From NCBI RefSeq assembly GCF_017873435.1, contig NZ_JAGGKG010000001.1, positions 372,001-436,000 of the forward strand: DNA of 64,000 nucleotides. Reading direction: 5' to 3'. The notes under the pieces were generated by a model that was not told where the DNA came from, did not search any database, and saw only the letters and a program-made list of their open reading frames with translations. A program made the position numbers and the translations under genes. Position 1 is the first letter of the stretch. Every line of letters begins with the position of its first letter. Shown here piece after piece: positions 1 to 8,208 of this stretch. This stretch comes from Paenibacillus turicensis (GTDB lineage Bacteria; Bacillota; Bacilli; Paenibacillales; Paenibacillaceae).

Positions 1-1194
1 ATTCGCAAAACGCTCATGAATCACTTCATCTAAAAACTGCTTCGCATTCAAAATACCTGGGTCCACCACAACAGGAAGCCCTTCTTCATACCCAATATTT
101 TCAACCAGCTTACGCAAGCTAGGGTCCTTCATTTCATCTGCAATCAGAGTGTAGCCTAATAAACAGCCTGAAACTGCAAGTGCGGTATGCAAAGGATTTA
201 GGCAAGTTGTGACCTTCATCGTCTCTACCTTGTTTACAGTATCACGATCAGTGAAAATGACTCCCGCTTCCTCAAGTGCTGGGCGTCCATTTGTAAACTT
301 ATCTTCAATCACTAAATATTCAGAAATTTCAGCATTTACAAATGGTGCAGTATACGTATTTTTAGAGGTTATGATAATCTCCATGCCCTCCACACCTTGC
401 TCTTGAAGCGACTGCTGTACAATGGAAGACGGACGTGGTGTAATTTTGTCAATCATGGACAATGGGAATGTTATTTTTTGCTCATCCTCTAGATATTGAA
501 TAAATGAAGCTTCAACATGTCCTCTTTGTACCCATTCATTTGCAATGGCTAGCACACTAGCTCTTAGCTTATCTCCATTATGTGAGCAATTATCCAAGCT
601 CAAGAATGTCATTGGGAGCCGTCCCTTTAGGAAACGACGATAAGCTAATGAGGTCACGATACTCATCAAATGAATTGGATATTCAGGACCATTTTCAATA
701 TCCTTAGCTACGATATCAAGGTATTTGCCTTGGGCATCATGCAGAGCATACCCCTTTTCTGTTATCGTAAAGCTAGCTAACTGTAAGCTTGGGTTTTCAA
801 AACAAGCAAACAAACGATCATATTCTTCCTTCCGTTGCTTTTCAATCGCTAGCGCCTCAACAATGCTACTAATGACCTTTTTATGGAAAGTGCCATTTGC
901 ACTCATCAATACTAATAAAGTCAAGTTATCGTAAGCTTTATATACAGAATCGATCAATTCATAATCAAAAGTATCTACGGTTACAATTCCCGTATTTGCT
1001 TTCCCACTATCTAATAGCTTTTGATGCGCATGGGCAACAAATCCTCTAAAAATATTACCTGCTCCAAAATGCACCCATTGTGGGTTAGTTGCGGTATTTT
1101 TTGCTACTTGCTCATAGTCAAACTGAGGTAATTCAATCCCTGCCGCTGCCCAAGCTGTCTTATTTTCCAAGCTTTTGCGGTTTAGCTGTAGCAT
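1..1194 (-). CDS. uxuB: fructuronate reductase / mannitol dehydrogenase family, 3' part beyond window
   Basis: The frame is open from an ATG at 1194 to the window edge, giving 398 codons without a stop, so the carboxyl end lies outside. The amino end carries the GAGNIFRG dinucleotide-binding motif of the long-chain mannitol dehydrogenase family, followed by a Rossmann-type region. Family knowledge: UxuB reduces D-fructuronate to D-mannonate with NADH, the step before UxuA in glucuronate breakdown. The start codon follows the uxuA stop directly (TAAATG), and its ribosome site AAGGGGG lies within the last uxuA codons, so the two are translationally coupled and share the promoter at 2405-2433. 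Tagaturonate reductase or mannitol dehydrogenase would look similar from the sequence alone, but the neighbour makes fructuronate reductase much the likelier reading. Confidence 0.85.
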   Translation of the reverse strand, partial: MLQLNRKSLENKTAWAAAGIELPQFDYEQVAKNTATNPQWVHFGAGNIFRGFVAHAHQKLLDSGKANTGIVTVDTFDYELIDSVYKAYDNLTLLVLMSANGTFHKKVISSIVEALAIEKQRKEEYDRLFACFENPSLQLASFTITEKGYALHDAQGKYLDIVAKDIENGPEYPIHLMSIVTSLAYRRFLKGRLPMTFLSLDNCSHNGDKLRASVLAIANEWVQRGHVEASFIQYLEDEQKITFPLSMIDKITPRPSSIVQQSLQEQGVEGMEIIITSKNTYTAPFVNAEISEYLVIEDKFTNGRPALEEAGVIFTDRDTVNKVETMKVTTCLNPLHTALAVSGCLLGYTLIADEMKDPSLRKLVENIGYEEGLPVVVDPGILNAKQFLDEVIHERFAN

Positions 1195-2271
1195 TTATTT
1201 TTCCCCCTTAGCTTTCTCCAAGCTATCCCATACCCCAAGCATATACATGATACCTAATGCTCTATCATATAGGCCATATCCTGGACGGCAATTTTTTTCT
1301 TCGCCCCATAAATGTCTGCCATGGTCAGGACGAACATAACCGGTATAACCATTTTCATGGTAAGCCTTTACTACCTCTGCTACGTCTACACTGCCATCTC
1401 TACCCCGATGAGAGACCTCAATGAAATCCCCATTGTCAAACACCTTCACATTACGAATATGCGCGAAATAAATACGGTCATGGAATTCACGAATCATCGC
1501 TGGCAGATCATTTTCTGGATTAGTACCAAGTGAACCTGTACAGAAGGTTAAACCGTTATAAGGGCTATCCACCATATCAAGGAAACGACGAATGGAATCC
1601 CGACTCCGAATAATACGAGGCAAGCCAAAAATCGGCCAAGCTGGATCGTCAGGATGGATGGCCATCTTAATGTCAACCTCTTCACATACAGGAATGATTC
1701 GCTCTAAGAAATATTTTAAGTTTTCAAACAATTTTTCTTCGTCCACATTTGCATAGGCAGCAAATAACTCATCTAGCTTGGCAAGTCGTTCCGGCTCCCA
1801 ACCAGGCATCGTAAATTCGCCTGCACCTTGAAGAATGCGATCTACCATTTCACGAGGATTATCTGTAATTGCTGCTTTTTCATAAAAAAGTGCATTAGAA
1901 CCATCTGGAAGCTCTTTATACAACTCAGTGCGTGTCCAATCAAATACGGGCATAAAGTTATAGCAAATTACCTTAACGCCAACTTTAGCTAACTTTCGAA
2001 TCGTATCAATATAAATATCTATATATTTATCACGTGTTGGCAAACCAATTTTAATATCGTCATGTACGTTCACACTTTCAACAACGGCTGGGCTAAAGCC
2101 TTTTGCAGTAATTTGATCCGCTACCTTTTGGATCTCTTCCATTTCCCATACTTCACCTGCAACCTTATGATGCAATGACCAAACGATCCCCATTACTCCA
2201 GGAATTTGTCTCACATGGTCAAGTGTAATATTGTCATTACCTTCACCATACCATCTCCATGTCATATTCAT
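1195..2271 (-). CDS. uxuA: mannonate dehydratase
   Basis: UxuA removes water from D-mannonate to give 2-keto-3-deoxygluconate, a cytoplasmic step of glucuronate catabolism. The protein opens with the family signature MTWRWYGEGND and keeps the HPDDPAWPIFGLPR segment, FCTGSLG and AHIRNVK, which supply metal and substrate ligands in this TIM-barrel family. The length of about 358 residues is normal. A TTG two codons upstream (2277) is only one base from the ribosome site AAGGAGGG at 2279-2286, whereas the ATG at 2271 has a seven-base spacing, so I start there. It is the first gene of the uxuA-uxuB unit, with a leader of about 110 bases after a sigma-A promoter and a GntR-type operator. No 2-keto-3-deoxygluconate kinase or aldolase gene is visible in the window. 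Confidence 0.95.
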   Translation of the reverse strand: MNMTWRWYGEGNDNITLDHVRQIPGVMGIVWSLHHKVAGEVWEMEEIQKVADQITAKGFSPAVVESVNVHDDIKIGLPTRDKYIDIYIDTIRKLAKVGVKVICYNFMPVFDWTRTELYKELPDGSNALFYEKAAITDNPREMVDRILQGAGEFTMPGWEPERLAKLDELFAAYANVDEEKLFENLKYFLERIIPVCEEVDIKMAIHPDDPAWPIFGLPRIIRSRDSIRRFLDMVDSPYNGLTFCTGSLGTNPENDLPAMIREFHDRIYFAHIRNVKVFDNGDFIEVSHRGRDGSVDVAEVVKAYHENGYTGYVRPDHGRHLWGEEKNCRPGYGLYDRALGIMYMLGVWDSLEKAKGEK

Positions 2272-2380
2272 TGCCAAGCCCTCCTTGTATTCATCGAAAT
2301 AATAGTAAGCAAATGATTTACAGCGTCTTATTCCAGCCTTTAACCTTTAAAACCAACTTTAACAATCTAGCATTCCATTC

Positions 2381-2396
2381 ATCTTGTATACAAGAT
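2381..2396. promoter_or_regulatory. GntR-family operator (perfect palindrome) over uxuA start of transcription
   Basis: ATCTTGTATACAAGAT is a perfect 16-base palindrome containing CTTGTATACAAG, the core of the known Bacillus gluconate GntR operator. It begins about nine bases after the -10 box of the uxuA promoter, so it covers the first transcribed bases. Bound repressor there would block initiation or early elongation. The likely binder is the divergent GntR regulator at 2551-3216. Confidence 0.8.
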
Positions 2397-2404
2397 TTTC
2401 CTTG

Positions 2405-2433
2405 ATAATAATATAGGAATAAAGCGTTGTCAA
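2405..2433 (-). promoter_or_regulatory. sigma-A promoter of uxuA-uxuB
   Basis: Read on the minus strand, TTGACA (2428-2433) and TATTAT (2405-2410) are separated by exactly 17 bases. The -35 box runs into ACAACGCTTTATT, which matches part of a catabolite response element (cre), so carbon catabolite control at this promoter is possible but weakly supported. Confidence 0.75.
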
Positions 2434-2505
2434 CTAATAAATAACAATTAATTTTATGAAAAAAGTTTGAAGTTTTATCAATTATCTTTTTCATACCATC
2501 AATAA

Positions 2506-2519
2506 CATGTATACTAGTA
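2506..2519. promoter_or_regulatory. second GntR-type operator, before the regulator gene
   Basis: ACATGTATACTAGT matches 12 of 14 positions of the ACTTGTATACAAGT operator form. It lies 31 bases before the GntR start and contains TATACT, which could be the regulator's own -10 box. This fits autoregulation. It is less perfect than the site at 2381-2396, so weaker binding is expected. Confidence 0.5.
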
Positions 2520-2550
2520 ACAAATATATTCAATTGAAAGTTGGAATGTA

Positions 2551-3216
2551 ATGTTTACCAAGGAGCAAATTATTACGATACTCAAACATGAAATTGTGAC
2601 AATGGCACTTACACCAGGCACAATGATCAGTGAAACAGCCCTATCTGAACGCTTTCAATTATCCAGAACGCCATTACGCGATGTATTGAAGCAGCTAGCA
2701 GCAGAAGCTTATATAGATATTTACCCAAAAAGAGGGAATTTCGTCTCCTACATTGATTTAGAATCGGTGGAGCAAATCATTTACTTAAGAAGTATTTTGG
2801 AGAAGGAAATCATTAAAGAATTAACCACTCGTCTATCGATCACCAACATACACACTTTAAAGGGGATTTTGGAGGAACAAGCTCTAGCGATTGAAAACGA
2901 GGCGCCTACGGATACCTTTCTAGCCTTAGATGACACCTTCCATCACACCTTATTTAAGCTAGCAGGACGGCAGTTCTTGTGGGAAATTATTCAACAACGT
3001 AATGTTCATTATGTAAGGTATCGTAGACTACACATGCTAAAGAGGGAAAAATTAAGTGATATTTTAAAGGAACATCAGCTTATTTTGGAATATATGGCAC
3101 ACCAGCAAGTGGATAAAATAGATGCACTGATTCAGCAGCATTTAAAGGACGATATTAATTCACTAGATTTTCAGATGGAGTTTTCAAAATATATCGGGCC
3201 TGCTTCATCTGTGTAA
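2551..3216 (+). CDS. GntR-family (FadR/FCD type) transcriptional regulator, probable uxu repressor
   Basis: Residues about 5-68 form a winged helix-turn-helix with the typical GntR pattern (TMISETALSERFQLSRTPLRDVLKQL, then a wing near KRGNFV). Residues about 75-215 are an all-helical FCD ligand domain; its likely metal ligands are an Asp and His residues in LDDTFHHTLF and the later EHQLIL and QQHLKDD segments. The length of 221 residues is usual for the FadR subfamily. It diverges from uxuA with two CTTGTATACAAG-like palindromes in between, so it most likely represses uxuAB and itself, released by a hexuronate-pathway intermediate (inference). The ATG at 2551 is the only reasonable start because the frame has a stop two codons upstream; its ribosome site is weak. 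Confidence 0.85.
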   Translation: MFTKEQIITILKHEIVTMALTPGTMISETALSERFQLSRTPLRDVLKQLAAEAYIDIYPKRGNFVSYIDLESVEQIIYLRSILEKEIIKELTTRLSITNIHTLKGILEEQALAIENEAPTDTFLALDDTFHHTLFKLAGRQFLWEIIQQRNVHYVRYRRLHMLKREKLSDILKEHQLILEYMAHQQVDKIDALIQQHLKDDINSLDFQMEFSKYIGPASSV

Positions 3217-3268
3217 AAAGAAAAAGAGAGGTCTTAGAGCACATCATTGTGATGGCTTCTAAGACCTC
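3217..3268 (-). terminator. rho-independent terminator after the protease gene
   Basis: GAGGTCTTAGA (3228-3238) pairs perfectly with TCTAAGACCTC (3258-3268), and an inner CATCA/TGATG extends the stem. On the minus strand it is followed by a T-rich run (complement of 3217-3227). It may also help to end the convergent GntR transcript. Confidence 0.8.
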
Positions 3269-3280
3269 AACACTCTGCTA

Positions 3281-4492
3281 TTATTTTAGCTTTTTACCTA
3301 CACCCTTTTGCAGCTTTAGGACACCATTTTCATAGCTCAACGTATAGTTCACTTCATACCGCTGTGTAGCTGTTCCATCCTGATGACGTTCTGTTGCTTC
3401 AATGACTGCAGATACCTTTGCTCCTTCAAGATTTTCTTCGATTGTTGCCACCTTTTCTACAACAACGCTAGACGTGTAGAGGTAACCTTTACGGAAATTT
3501 TCATAGCTGGTGCCACTTTGCCACTGACTGCCTAAGACAGCATAAGCTGAAACATAATCTCCTGAATTTATCGCATTATAAAAATAAGTGACAAGCTGCT
3601 CTGATGTGGAAACTGCGTTAGAACCCTCCCTATTTTTTTGCAAAATTGCTTCATTCATCGGTTTTTTGGTCCAAGCTTCTGCTTGCTTTAAAATTTGTGT
3701 AATTGGAATGCTAAAGCCAATCCCTGCTTCCTGTGACGCAGAGGCGGAGTTGATCCCCAACACCTCTCCCGTTGTTGCACTTACAAGTGGCCCGCCACTA
3801 TTCCCGTGGGTAATAAATGCAGAGATTTGATACATATTGGTATATACATAGGGCTCAATTTCAAAGTTACGCCCTACCCCGCTAATAATTCCAGTCGTCA
3901 CTGTATTTTCTAAGCCAAGTGGGCTACCTAGAGCAAGAATCTCATCGCCCGTTTCTGCTTTTTTCGTGGATATAGGCAAGGGGTCAAGCTTTTTTAGCTC
4001 TGGCACACGCACAACAGCAATATCTATGTCATCCCCAATGCCAATCACGGTTCCTTTGTATTCCTTGTGATTTAACATTCGAACTGTGACCTCAGAATAA
4101 CCTTCGACTACATGCGCATTGGTTAACAAATCGCCTTGATTGTTATATAAGAAACCCGTTCCTAACCCTCCTGCACTTTCAATCGTGACAACACGCTTTT
4201 GACTCGCCTCGATGATTTCTTTTTTTGTTTTAGGTTGTTTTTCATTATTTGATGGATTGGACGTACCTGATTTATCTGATGTATTCGATGTGTTTGATTT
4301 GTTTGATGAGTTTGATGTGTTCGATAAATTTGATGGATCTGTACTGTTTACGGCCTTTACCTCTGACGAGGCTAATAACGGCTTTTGTGTAAGCTGATCC
4401 TCCGCGTAGTTATGAATCAATAAAGCTCCCGCAAAACCTGCACATAAAATAACCACAATGGACAGAACACTTTTCCATGCTCCCTTAGACAC
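3281..4492 (-). CDS. membrane-anchored trypsin-like (HtrA/S1C) serine protease
   Basis: An amino-terminal hydrophobic helix (SVLSIVVILCAGFAGALLI) is followed by a Ser/Asn/Thr-rich linker and a chymotrypsin-fold domain. The triad is visible: His in TNAHVVEG, Asp in DIDIAVVRV and Ser in THGNSGGPL. There is no PDZ domain; instead the last 110 residues or so resemble an NTF2-like/ DUF4878-type fold (YFYNAINSGDYVSAYAVL). It should act outside the membrane as a regulatory or quality-control protease. A longer reading frame begins at 4543 inside the upstream gene, but the ribosome site AGGAGG with a nine-base spacer points to the GTG at 4492, which places the membrane helix right at the amino end. 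It lies 35 bases after the zinc-ribbon gene, so both are probably co-transcribed. The substrate is unknown. Confidence 0.85.
   Translation of the reverse strand: MSKGAWKSVLSIVVILCAGFAGALLIHNYAEDQLTQKPLLASSEVKAVNSTDPSNLSNTSNSSNKSNTSNTSDKSGTSNPSNNEKQPKTKKEIIEASQKRVVTIESAGGLGTGFLYNNQGDLLTNAHVVEGYSEVTVRMLNHKEYKGTVIGIGDDIDIAVVRVPELKKLDPLPISTKKAETGDEILALGSPLGLENTVTTGIISGVGRNFEIEPYVYTNMYQISAFITHGNSGGPLVSATTGEVLGINSASASQEAGIGFSIPITQILKQAEAWTKKPMNEAILQKNREGSNAVSTSEQLVTYFYNAINSGDYVSAYAVLGSQWQSGTSYENFRKGYLYTSSVVVEKVATIEENLEGAKVSAVIEATERHQDGTATQRYEVNYTLSYENGVLKLQKGVGKKLK
4262..4340. repeat. degenerate 9-base tandem repeat encoding a Ser/Asn linker
   Basis: On the plus strand the units look like TTTGATGTG, TTTGATGAG and TTCGATAAA in a row. 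In the minus-strand protease they encode SNTSNSSNKSNTSNTS, the flexible stalk between membrane helix and catalytic domain. The units are imperfect, so the array looks old rather than freshly expanded. Confidence 0.6.
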
Positions 4493-4527
4493 CGCTATCC
4501 ACCTCCTTTTTCTAACCTGATTCAAAG

Positions 4528-5862
4528 TTAATCTAAAAACCATGTAGCATTACTGGCAGTGACGCTTGCCTCTGCATAAGCGCTGTTATAGGTTGCTGTA
4601 AAGCTACCTACGGCATTAGTATCTAGATAATAGGGATCTACATAAGCATTCACTTGATTCATGTATTTCCCCTCTAAATCATAAATATCAATCGTTAATT
4701 CAACATCATAAATCGGCCTGGTCGCAACATTTTTTATTTTGCCCGTAATCTTCAGATCACCATATTCGTCTAATACAGCATTAATGCCTATGACTTGGAC
4801 AGCAGAGGTTTGATTATTTAAGGCTTCCTCCGCCGCCTTCTGTTCAGCTAGCTCTATTCGTTTCGCTTCCGCTTGTTCAAACATTTCACGTTTTTCTACA
4901 ATGTATTTACGATAATCACTTAATTTATTGCTATTAGGTACATGATAAAGTCCATAATCTACGATTTGTAGTGCTTTAGGAAAGTCTGCTTTTTTTAGCT
5001 TTACTTCCGCTGCCTTATAGCTTATATCCACTAATTTATTTTTAATTTGCTTGGCGATAGCCTCCGCTTCTTTTCCTTCTATTTTGTTGATCTCATCTAG
5101 CTTTTCAACTAAAGCTTCTACCGAATCTAAGTTTTCGATTTCTGCCTTCACCTTCAGCACCGCAAGTGTTGTGTGATTCGTTGCCAACTCTTTATGCAAA
5201 GGTACAAAAACAGGTTCAGTTCTTTCTTTTAAGCCAGCAGTGACTTTATCCAGCAATTTTTCGCCTAAATCGATTTTTTGCGTTTTTAACTCATTGGCTG
5301 CTTCTGCAAGCTGAACTTGCAGGTTAATCGCTTCTGTTAAAATGTTTTTATCACTAATTAAAGCTTTATTTTGTGGTCGCTCAGTTAGTGCAGTATCGAT
5401 GAGCTGCTTTGCCTCCTGATAGTCACCTATTAGCGCTTTTTCATTGGCCTCCACATGTAACTTTGTTACATTCTCGTTAATGCCCATTTCATATTTATAA
5501 TACATCATTAAAGATACGATCGTTACGCCTAGGACTAAAAGAGGGATCAGCCACGCTATAGCTTTAGGCTTTGTTTTATGATTTTGTGTATTAGTTGATC
5601 GTCTTGAAATTTGTGAATATGAATGTTGTGAATTTTGTCCATGATGAGCACCTTGTTTATTTAACTCTAAGTCGTCGTTCCTTAACTCTGACGCCGATGC
5701 AACTTCTGACCCCGATTTTGCTGACGCCAATTGCGAAGTAGCTTTGCCAAATCCTAATTGATGTAGCAAATCCACACCATCATGCTGGATTAACTTGGTT
5801 CCACATTTTATACATACCGCAGTGCCTGATTCATTTTTAGCTCCACACTCGTGACAGTACAA
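4528..5862 (-). CDS. zinc-ribbon, single-pass membrane protein with FxLYD-like C-terminal domain
   Basis: The first 25 residues form a zinc ribbon with two CxxC pairs (CHECG and CIKCG). A polar region follows, then one membrane helix near residues 105-125 (AWLIPLLVLGVTIVSLMMYY), then about 200 helical, Lys/Glu/Ala-rich residues of TPR or coiled-coil type. The last 80 residues or so are a beta-rich FxLYD-like domain (ITGKIKNVATRPIYDVELTI). The topology should be a cytoplasmic zinc ribbon with an extracellular bulk. The start is TTG at 5862, supported by the ribosome site GAGGGGGAG six bases upstream. It sits just before the protease gene, which suggests a joint role at the envelope. The exact function is unknown. 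Confidence 0.7.
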   Translation of the reverse strand: MYCHECGAKNESGTAVCIKCGTKLIQHDGVDLLHQLGFGKATSQLASAKSGSEVASASELRNDDLELNKQGAHHGQNSQHSYSQISRRSTNTQNHKTKPKAIAWLIPLLVLGVTIVSLMMYYKYEMGINENVTKLHVEANEKALIGDYQEAKQLIDTALTERPQNKALISDKNILTEAINLQVQLAEAANELKTQKIDLGEKLLDKVTAGLKERTEPVFVPLHKELATNHTTLAVLKVKAEIENLDSVEALVEKLDEINKIEGKEAEAIAKQIKNKLVDISYKAAEVKLKKADFPKALQIVDYGLYHVPNSNKLSDYRKYIVEKREMFEQAEAKRIELAEQKAAEEALNNQTSAVQVIGINAVLDEYGDLKITGKIKNVATRPIYDVELTIDIYDLEGKYMNQVNAYVDPYYLDTNAVGSFTATYNSAYAEASVTASNATWFLD

Positions 5863-6291
5863 AAAAACTCCCCCTCACGTTCCCTTTTCTCTCTTTTCTC
5901 TCTACATGTGTAATTTTCTAATTCTCTAACACTATATTTTATGGAATAAATAAGGTTCTATCTTAAAATCATACCAATACATTGTACTTCAATTAAAAGA
6001 AATTTGTTTTTAACAACAAACGTAACAACTCTTTGTATCCTAGCTGCCAGCCTTCTATTGTTGTCAGGTACTAATTTGATAGAGCCATTAGTAAATCTAT
6101 TTTGACACTATCATATCTAAAAACTTAATAGTTAGCTAGTAAGCACACGCAAAACAAACCCACCCTACATTATATGCGGAGCAAGGTTTATTAAACAAAT
6201 TTATTGAAGTTGATTCAGGATTTTATTATTAAATGACAAGAAGTCAGATTTGCGTAGGATCAAAGATATCTGGATTAGCTTCACTTCTAGA
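5863..6291. other. intergenic stretch, no gene recognised
   Basis: This holds the upstream region of the zinc-ribbon gene on the right-to-left strand and the trailing region of the DUF6508 gene. It is AT-rich. I see no convincing terminator, RNA element or protein-like open frame. An isolated TTGACA near 6101-6106 on the plus strand has no gene to serve. Confidence 0.5.
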
Positions 6292-6696
6292 TTAAGGAGC
6301 TTGTATGCTTCCATCATCTAAAAGCTGTTTGATACGTTGTAGCATTGCCAGAAACACACCCTGATCAATCATTTGCGCATAGGTGCCTGAGCAATAACGC
6401 TCCTGACGAGTAATTGTTGTCATCCATTTGCGAATGGTTTCAAAGTCCATCTCTTTGACTTGCTGGGCTAAATTTTCTCTAGTTGTACTAGGCTGCTCTT
6501 CGCTAAACGTACGCCAATCAAATCCAACGATGACTAACATTTCTGAAGCCAACATAATGAACTCATAAAACCTTTCTGTGTAGCGAAAAGGATCAAAGCT
6601 TAACTCATTTTCAACTATATATTTAGGTTCATTGGACTCGAAAAAGGAAATGAACTGTAGCAGTTGGTGGTAATTGTTATGGTTTTGGGTTGGCAA
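6292..6696 (-). CDS. DUF6508 family protein
   Basis: A 134-residue soluble protein with the pattern of the DUF6508 family: an amino-terminal LLQFISFFE segment, a central FDW motif, and a conserved carboxyl part reading RKWMTTITRQERYCSGTYAQMI. The family has no assigned function. The start is TTG at 6696, since AAGGAGG at 6704-6710 is seven bases upstream. It is a single gene, separated from its neighbours by gaps of more than 150 bases, and I see no partner. It sits at the edge of the toxin/immunity region, but nothing in the sequence ties it to that region. Confidence 0.65.
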   Translation of the reverse strand: MPTQNHNNYHQLLQFISFFESNEPKYIVENELSFDPFRYTERFYEFIMLASEMLVIVGFDWRTFSEEQPSTTRENLAQQVKEMDFETIRKWMTTITRQERYCSGTYAQMIDQGVFLAMLQRIKQLLDDGSIQAP

Positions 6697-6828
6697 GGTG
6701 AGGCCTCCTTGGTGGGGATGTGTTAATAGATATTTTAAAGTATCATAGAATATTGCTTTAATGTTGACAGCTCAAGCCCAGTTGTTTTTAAATAATTTAA
6801 AAAATAATAGAGTATTTGTGAAAAGGAA

Positions 6829-6862
6829 AACCTTAATTGAGTGGAAGTACTCAATTAAGGTT
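6829..6862 (-). terminator. terminator after the DUF2247 gene
   Basis: AACCTTAATTGAG (6829-6841) pairs perfectly with CTCAATTAAGGTT (6850-6862) around an eight-base loop. On the minus strand it is followed by TTTTCCTTTT. The stem is AT-rich but long. It ends the last gene of the immunity trail. Confidence 0.75.
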
Positions 6863-6867
6863 AAATA

Positions 6868-7374
6868 CTACATATTTCTTATCATTTTATCTATCCATTC
6901 TTTATGTTTATTGACACAATTCTCATAGTAAGCCTGTGTATAGTATTCTTCCGGTTTTATCTCGTTATCTTTTCCCTGAATAGTATGAGGACTGTAATCG
7001 GGATAATCAAATTTTTCCCAAAACTCTGTTAAAACAATTAAACCATAGAGAGGATTTTCAGGAAGTTCACTCAAAGTTTCAATTAATAGTATTATAATCC
7101 ACTTCTTCAGTTCATCTTCCCTATTGACTCCTTCCCTTGATGATAAATCCCTCAGAAGTTTTTCAACTAATTCACATTCATTCCTATATGCGCTTGCTAA
7201 TTCAAGTACCTCGTTAGGGTAATCCTCATTTAAATCCATATACTCAATAGCATAATTAATTACTTCCTGTGTTTCTAAAAGCTTTTCAAATTTACCTGGG
7301 CCTTCGATTCCTATCAACAAGCTTGTCCATGTTATTGGAACTTTATTTTTCTGAAATAAATGTAATGGTATCAT
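6868..7374 (-). CDS. DUF2247 family protein, probable orphan immunity protein
   Basis: A 168-residue helical, acidic, cytoplasmic-looking protein. Its opening (KNKVPITWTSLLIG), the internal VINYAIEYM and the VLELA segment follow the DUF2247 pattern, a family common beside polymorphic toxins and scored as immunity proteins there. No toxin for it is present, so it is probably a leftover from an earlier toxin tip. The ATG at 7374 has no clear ribosome site, which hints at weak translation or an incorrectly placed start. It is the last member of the trail and has its own terminator. Confidence 0.6.
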   Translation of the reverse strand: MIPLHLFQKNKVPITWTSLLIGIEGPGKFEKLLETQEVINYAIEYMDLNEDYPNEVLELASAYRNECELVEKLLRDLSSREGVNREDELKKWIIILLIETLSELPENPLYGLIVLTEFWEKFDYPDYSPHTIQGKDNEIKPEEYYTQAYYENCVNKHKEWIDKMIRNM

Positions 7375-7562
7375 GGTTTAATCGGTACTCCATTCATACT
7401 TCCATTTTGGTACAATTCAGCTCTCTAGGCAACTTGGTTTTCATGACCGCCTGTCAAACTTCACCGCAGCTCAAAAACCGACTGAGAATATCTTCAAATA
7501 TTAGAATTTCTGGATTAGAATATGGCCTATTAGCTTATCTATTATGCTACAATCTTATAAAA

Positions 7563-7760
7563 TTAAATAATAATAACTTCACCAGTATTGAATTTAATCT
7601 GCACTGCCTCCGGTCCTAAATAATCTAAAATTATATTGTTACACTTTTCAATAAAAGGATTATAAATATTTATTGTAAATTTTGTTGAGATTATTTGAAA
7701 AAAATCATGAATTTGTTTAACCTTTGTAATTATAGCTTGCTCCATTTCTGTTATATTCAT
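7563..7760 (-). CDS. short immunity-like protein, possibly internally deleted
   Basis: A 65-residue frame, MNITEMEQAI to a hydrophobic IIII-type end. The amino part (INIYNPF) and the carboxyl part (GPEAVQIKF) resemble the two ends of a small family seen in toxin-immunity clusters, but the usual middle appears missing. It may be a pseudogene created by an in-frame deletion, or a naturally short protein. The ribosome site (AAAGGAT) is weak and distant. The family recognition is from memory only. Confidence 0.35.
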   Translation of the reverse strand: MNITEMEQAIITKVKQIHDFFQIISTKFTINIYNPFIEKCNNIILDYLGPEAVQIKFNTGEVIII

Positions 7761-7833
7761 TTTTTGTATCGATCCTTTAGTAGGTTATGTAATATTAATT
7801 ATGGTAAAGAAACGTATACTCATTCTATGTATA

Positions 7834-8139
7834 TTATTTATAATTTACATTACATTTCCAAGCGGAATATTCCTCGTTAAACTTACTTAAAAGATGAGAT
7901 AATATTTGTGCGTCCTCAGGTAAAACTGTTTTTAGTTTATCCCATCTTTCAAAATAAAGAGTCTCTGGTAATTCAACTAATCCTGTAATCGCATCCCAAA
8001 AGGCATCCCAATTCATTCCGTAAAAATTCGGAAATTCAAGTTCAGTTTTTAATAGTGAATGGAGTCCATTTGAGTTCTGAATGTTTCCAACATCTAAATA
8101 TACCCTTTCTTTTCTTACATCACCTTCATGAGAGATCAT
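7834..8139 (-). CDS. barstar-family RNase inhibitor, orphan immunity protein
   Basis: The 101-residue sequence has the barstar core: the segment FPNFYGMNWDAFWDAITGLVELP with its conserved Tyr-Gly-x-Asn-Trp-Asp-Ala motif, followed by the helix and strand typical of the fold. Family knowledge: barstars bind and block barnase-type RNases. No barnase domain is encoded in the window, and the RHS tip does not look like a classical barnase, so this is probably a retained immunity gene against toxins of related or competing strains. The start is ATG at 8139 with AAAGGA upstream. The last residues (NEEYSAWKCNVNYK) look slightly divergent but the domain appears complete. Confidence 0.8.
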   Translation of the reverse strand: MISHEGDVRKERVYLDVGNIQNSNGLHSLLKTELEFPNFYGMNWDAFWDAITGLVELPETLYFERWDKLKTVLPEDAQILSHLLSKFNEEYSAWKCNVNYK

Positions 8140-8208
8140 CTAATTTCCATTCCTTTACTTATAGGTTTCAATAAAATCAACTTTTTCATATAATGTGTCT
8201 TTAAGAAC

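Noticed and set aside
2318..2533. 71-residue minus-strand frame upstream of uxuA
   Set aside because: It covers the promoter and both operators, has no ribosome site or protein character, and ends within the uxuA leader.
4212..4397. Plus-strand frame with FDVFD repeats
   Set aside because: It is the complement of the Ser/Asn linker repeat in the protease gene; no ribosome site and extreme composition.
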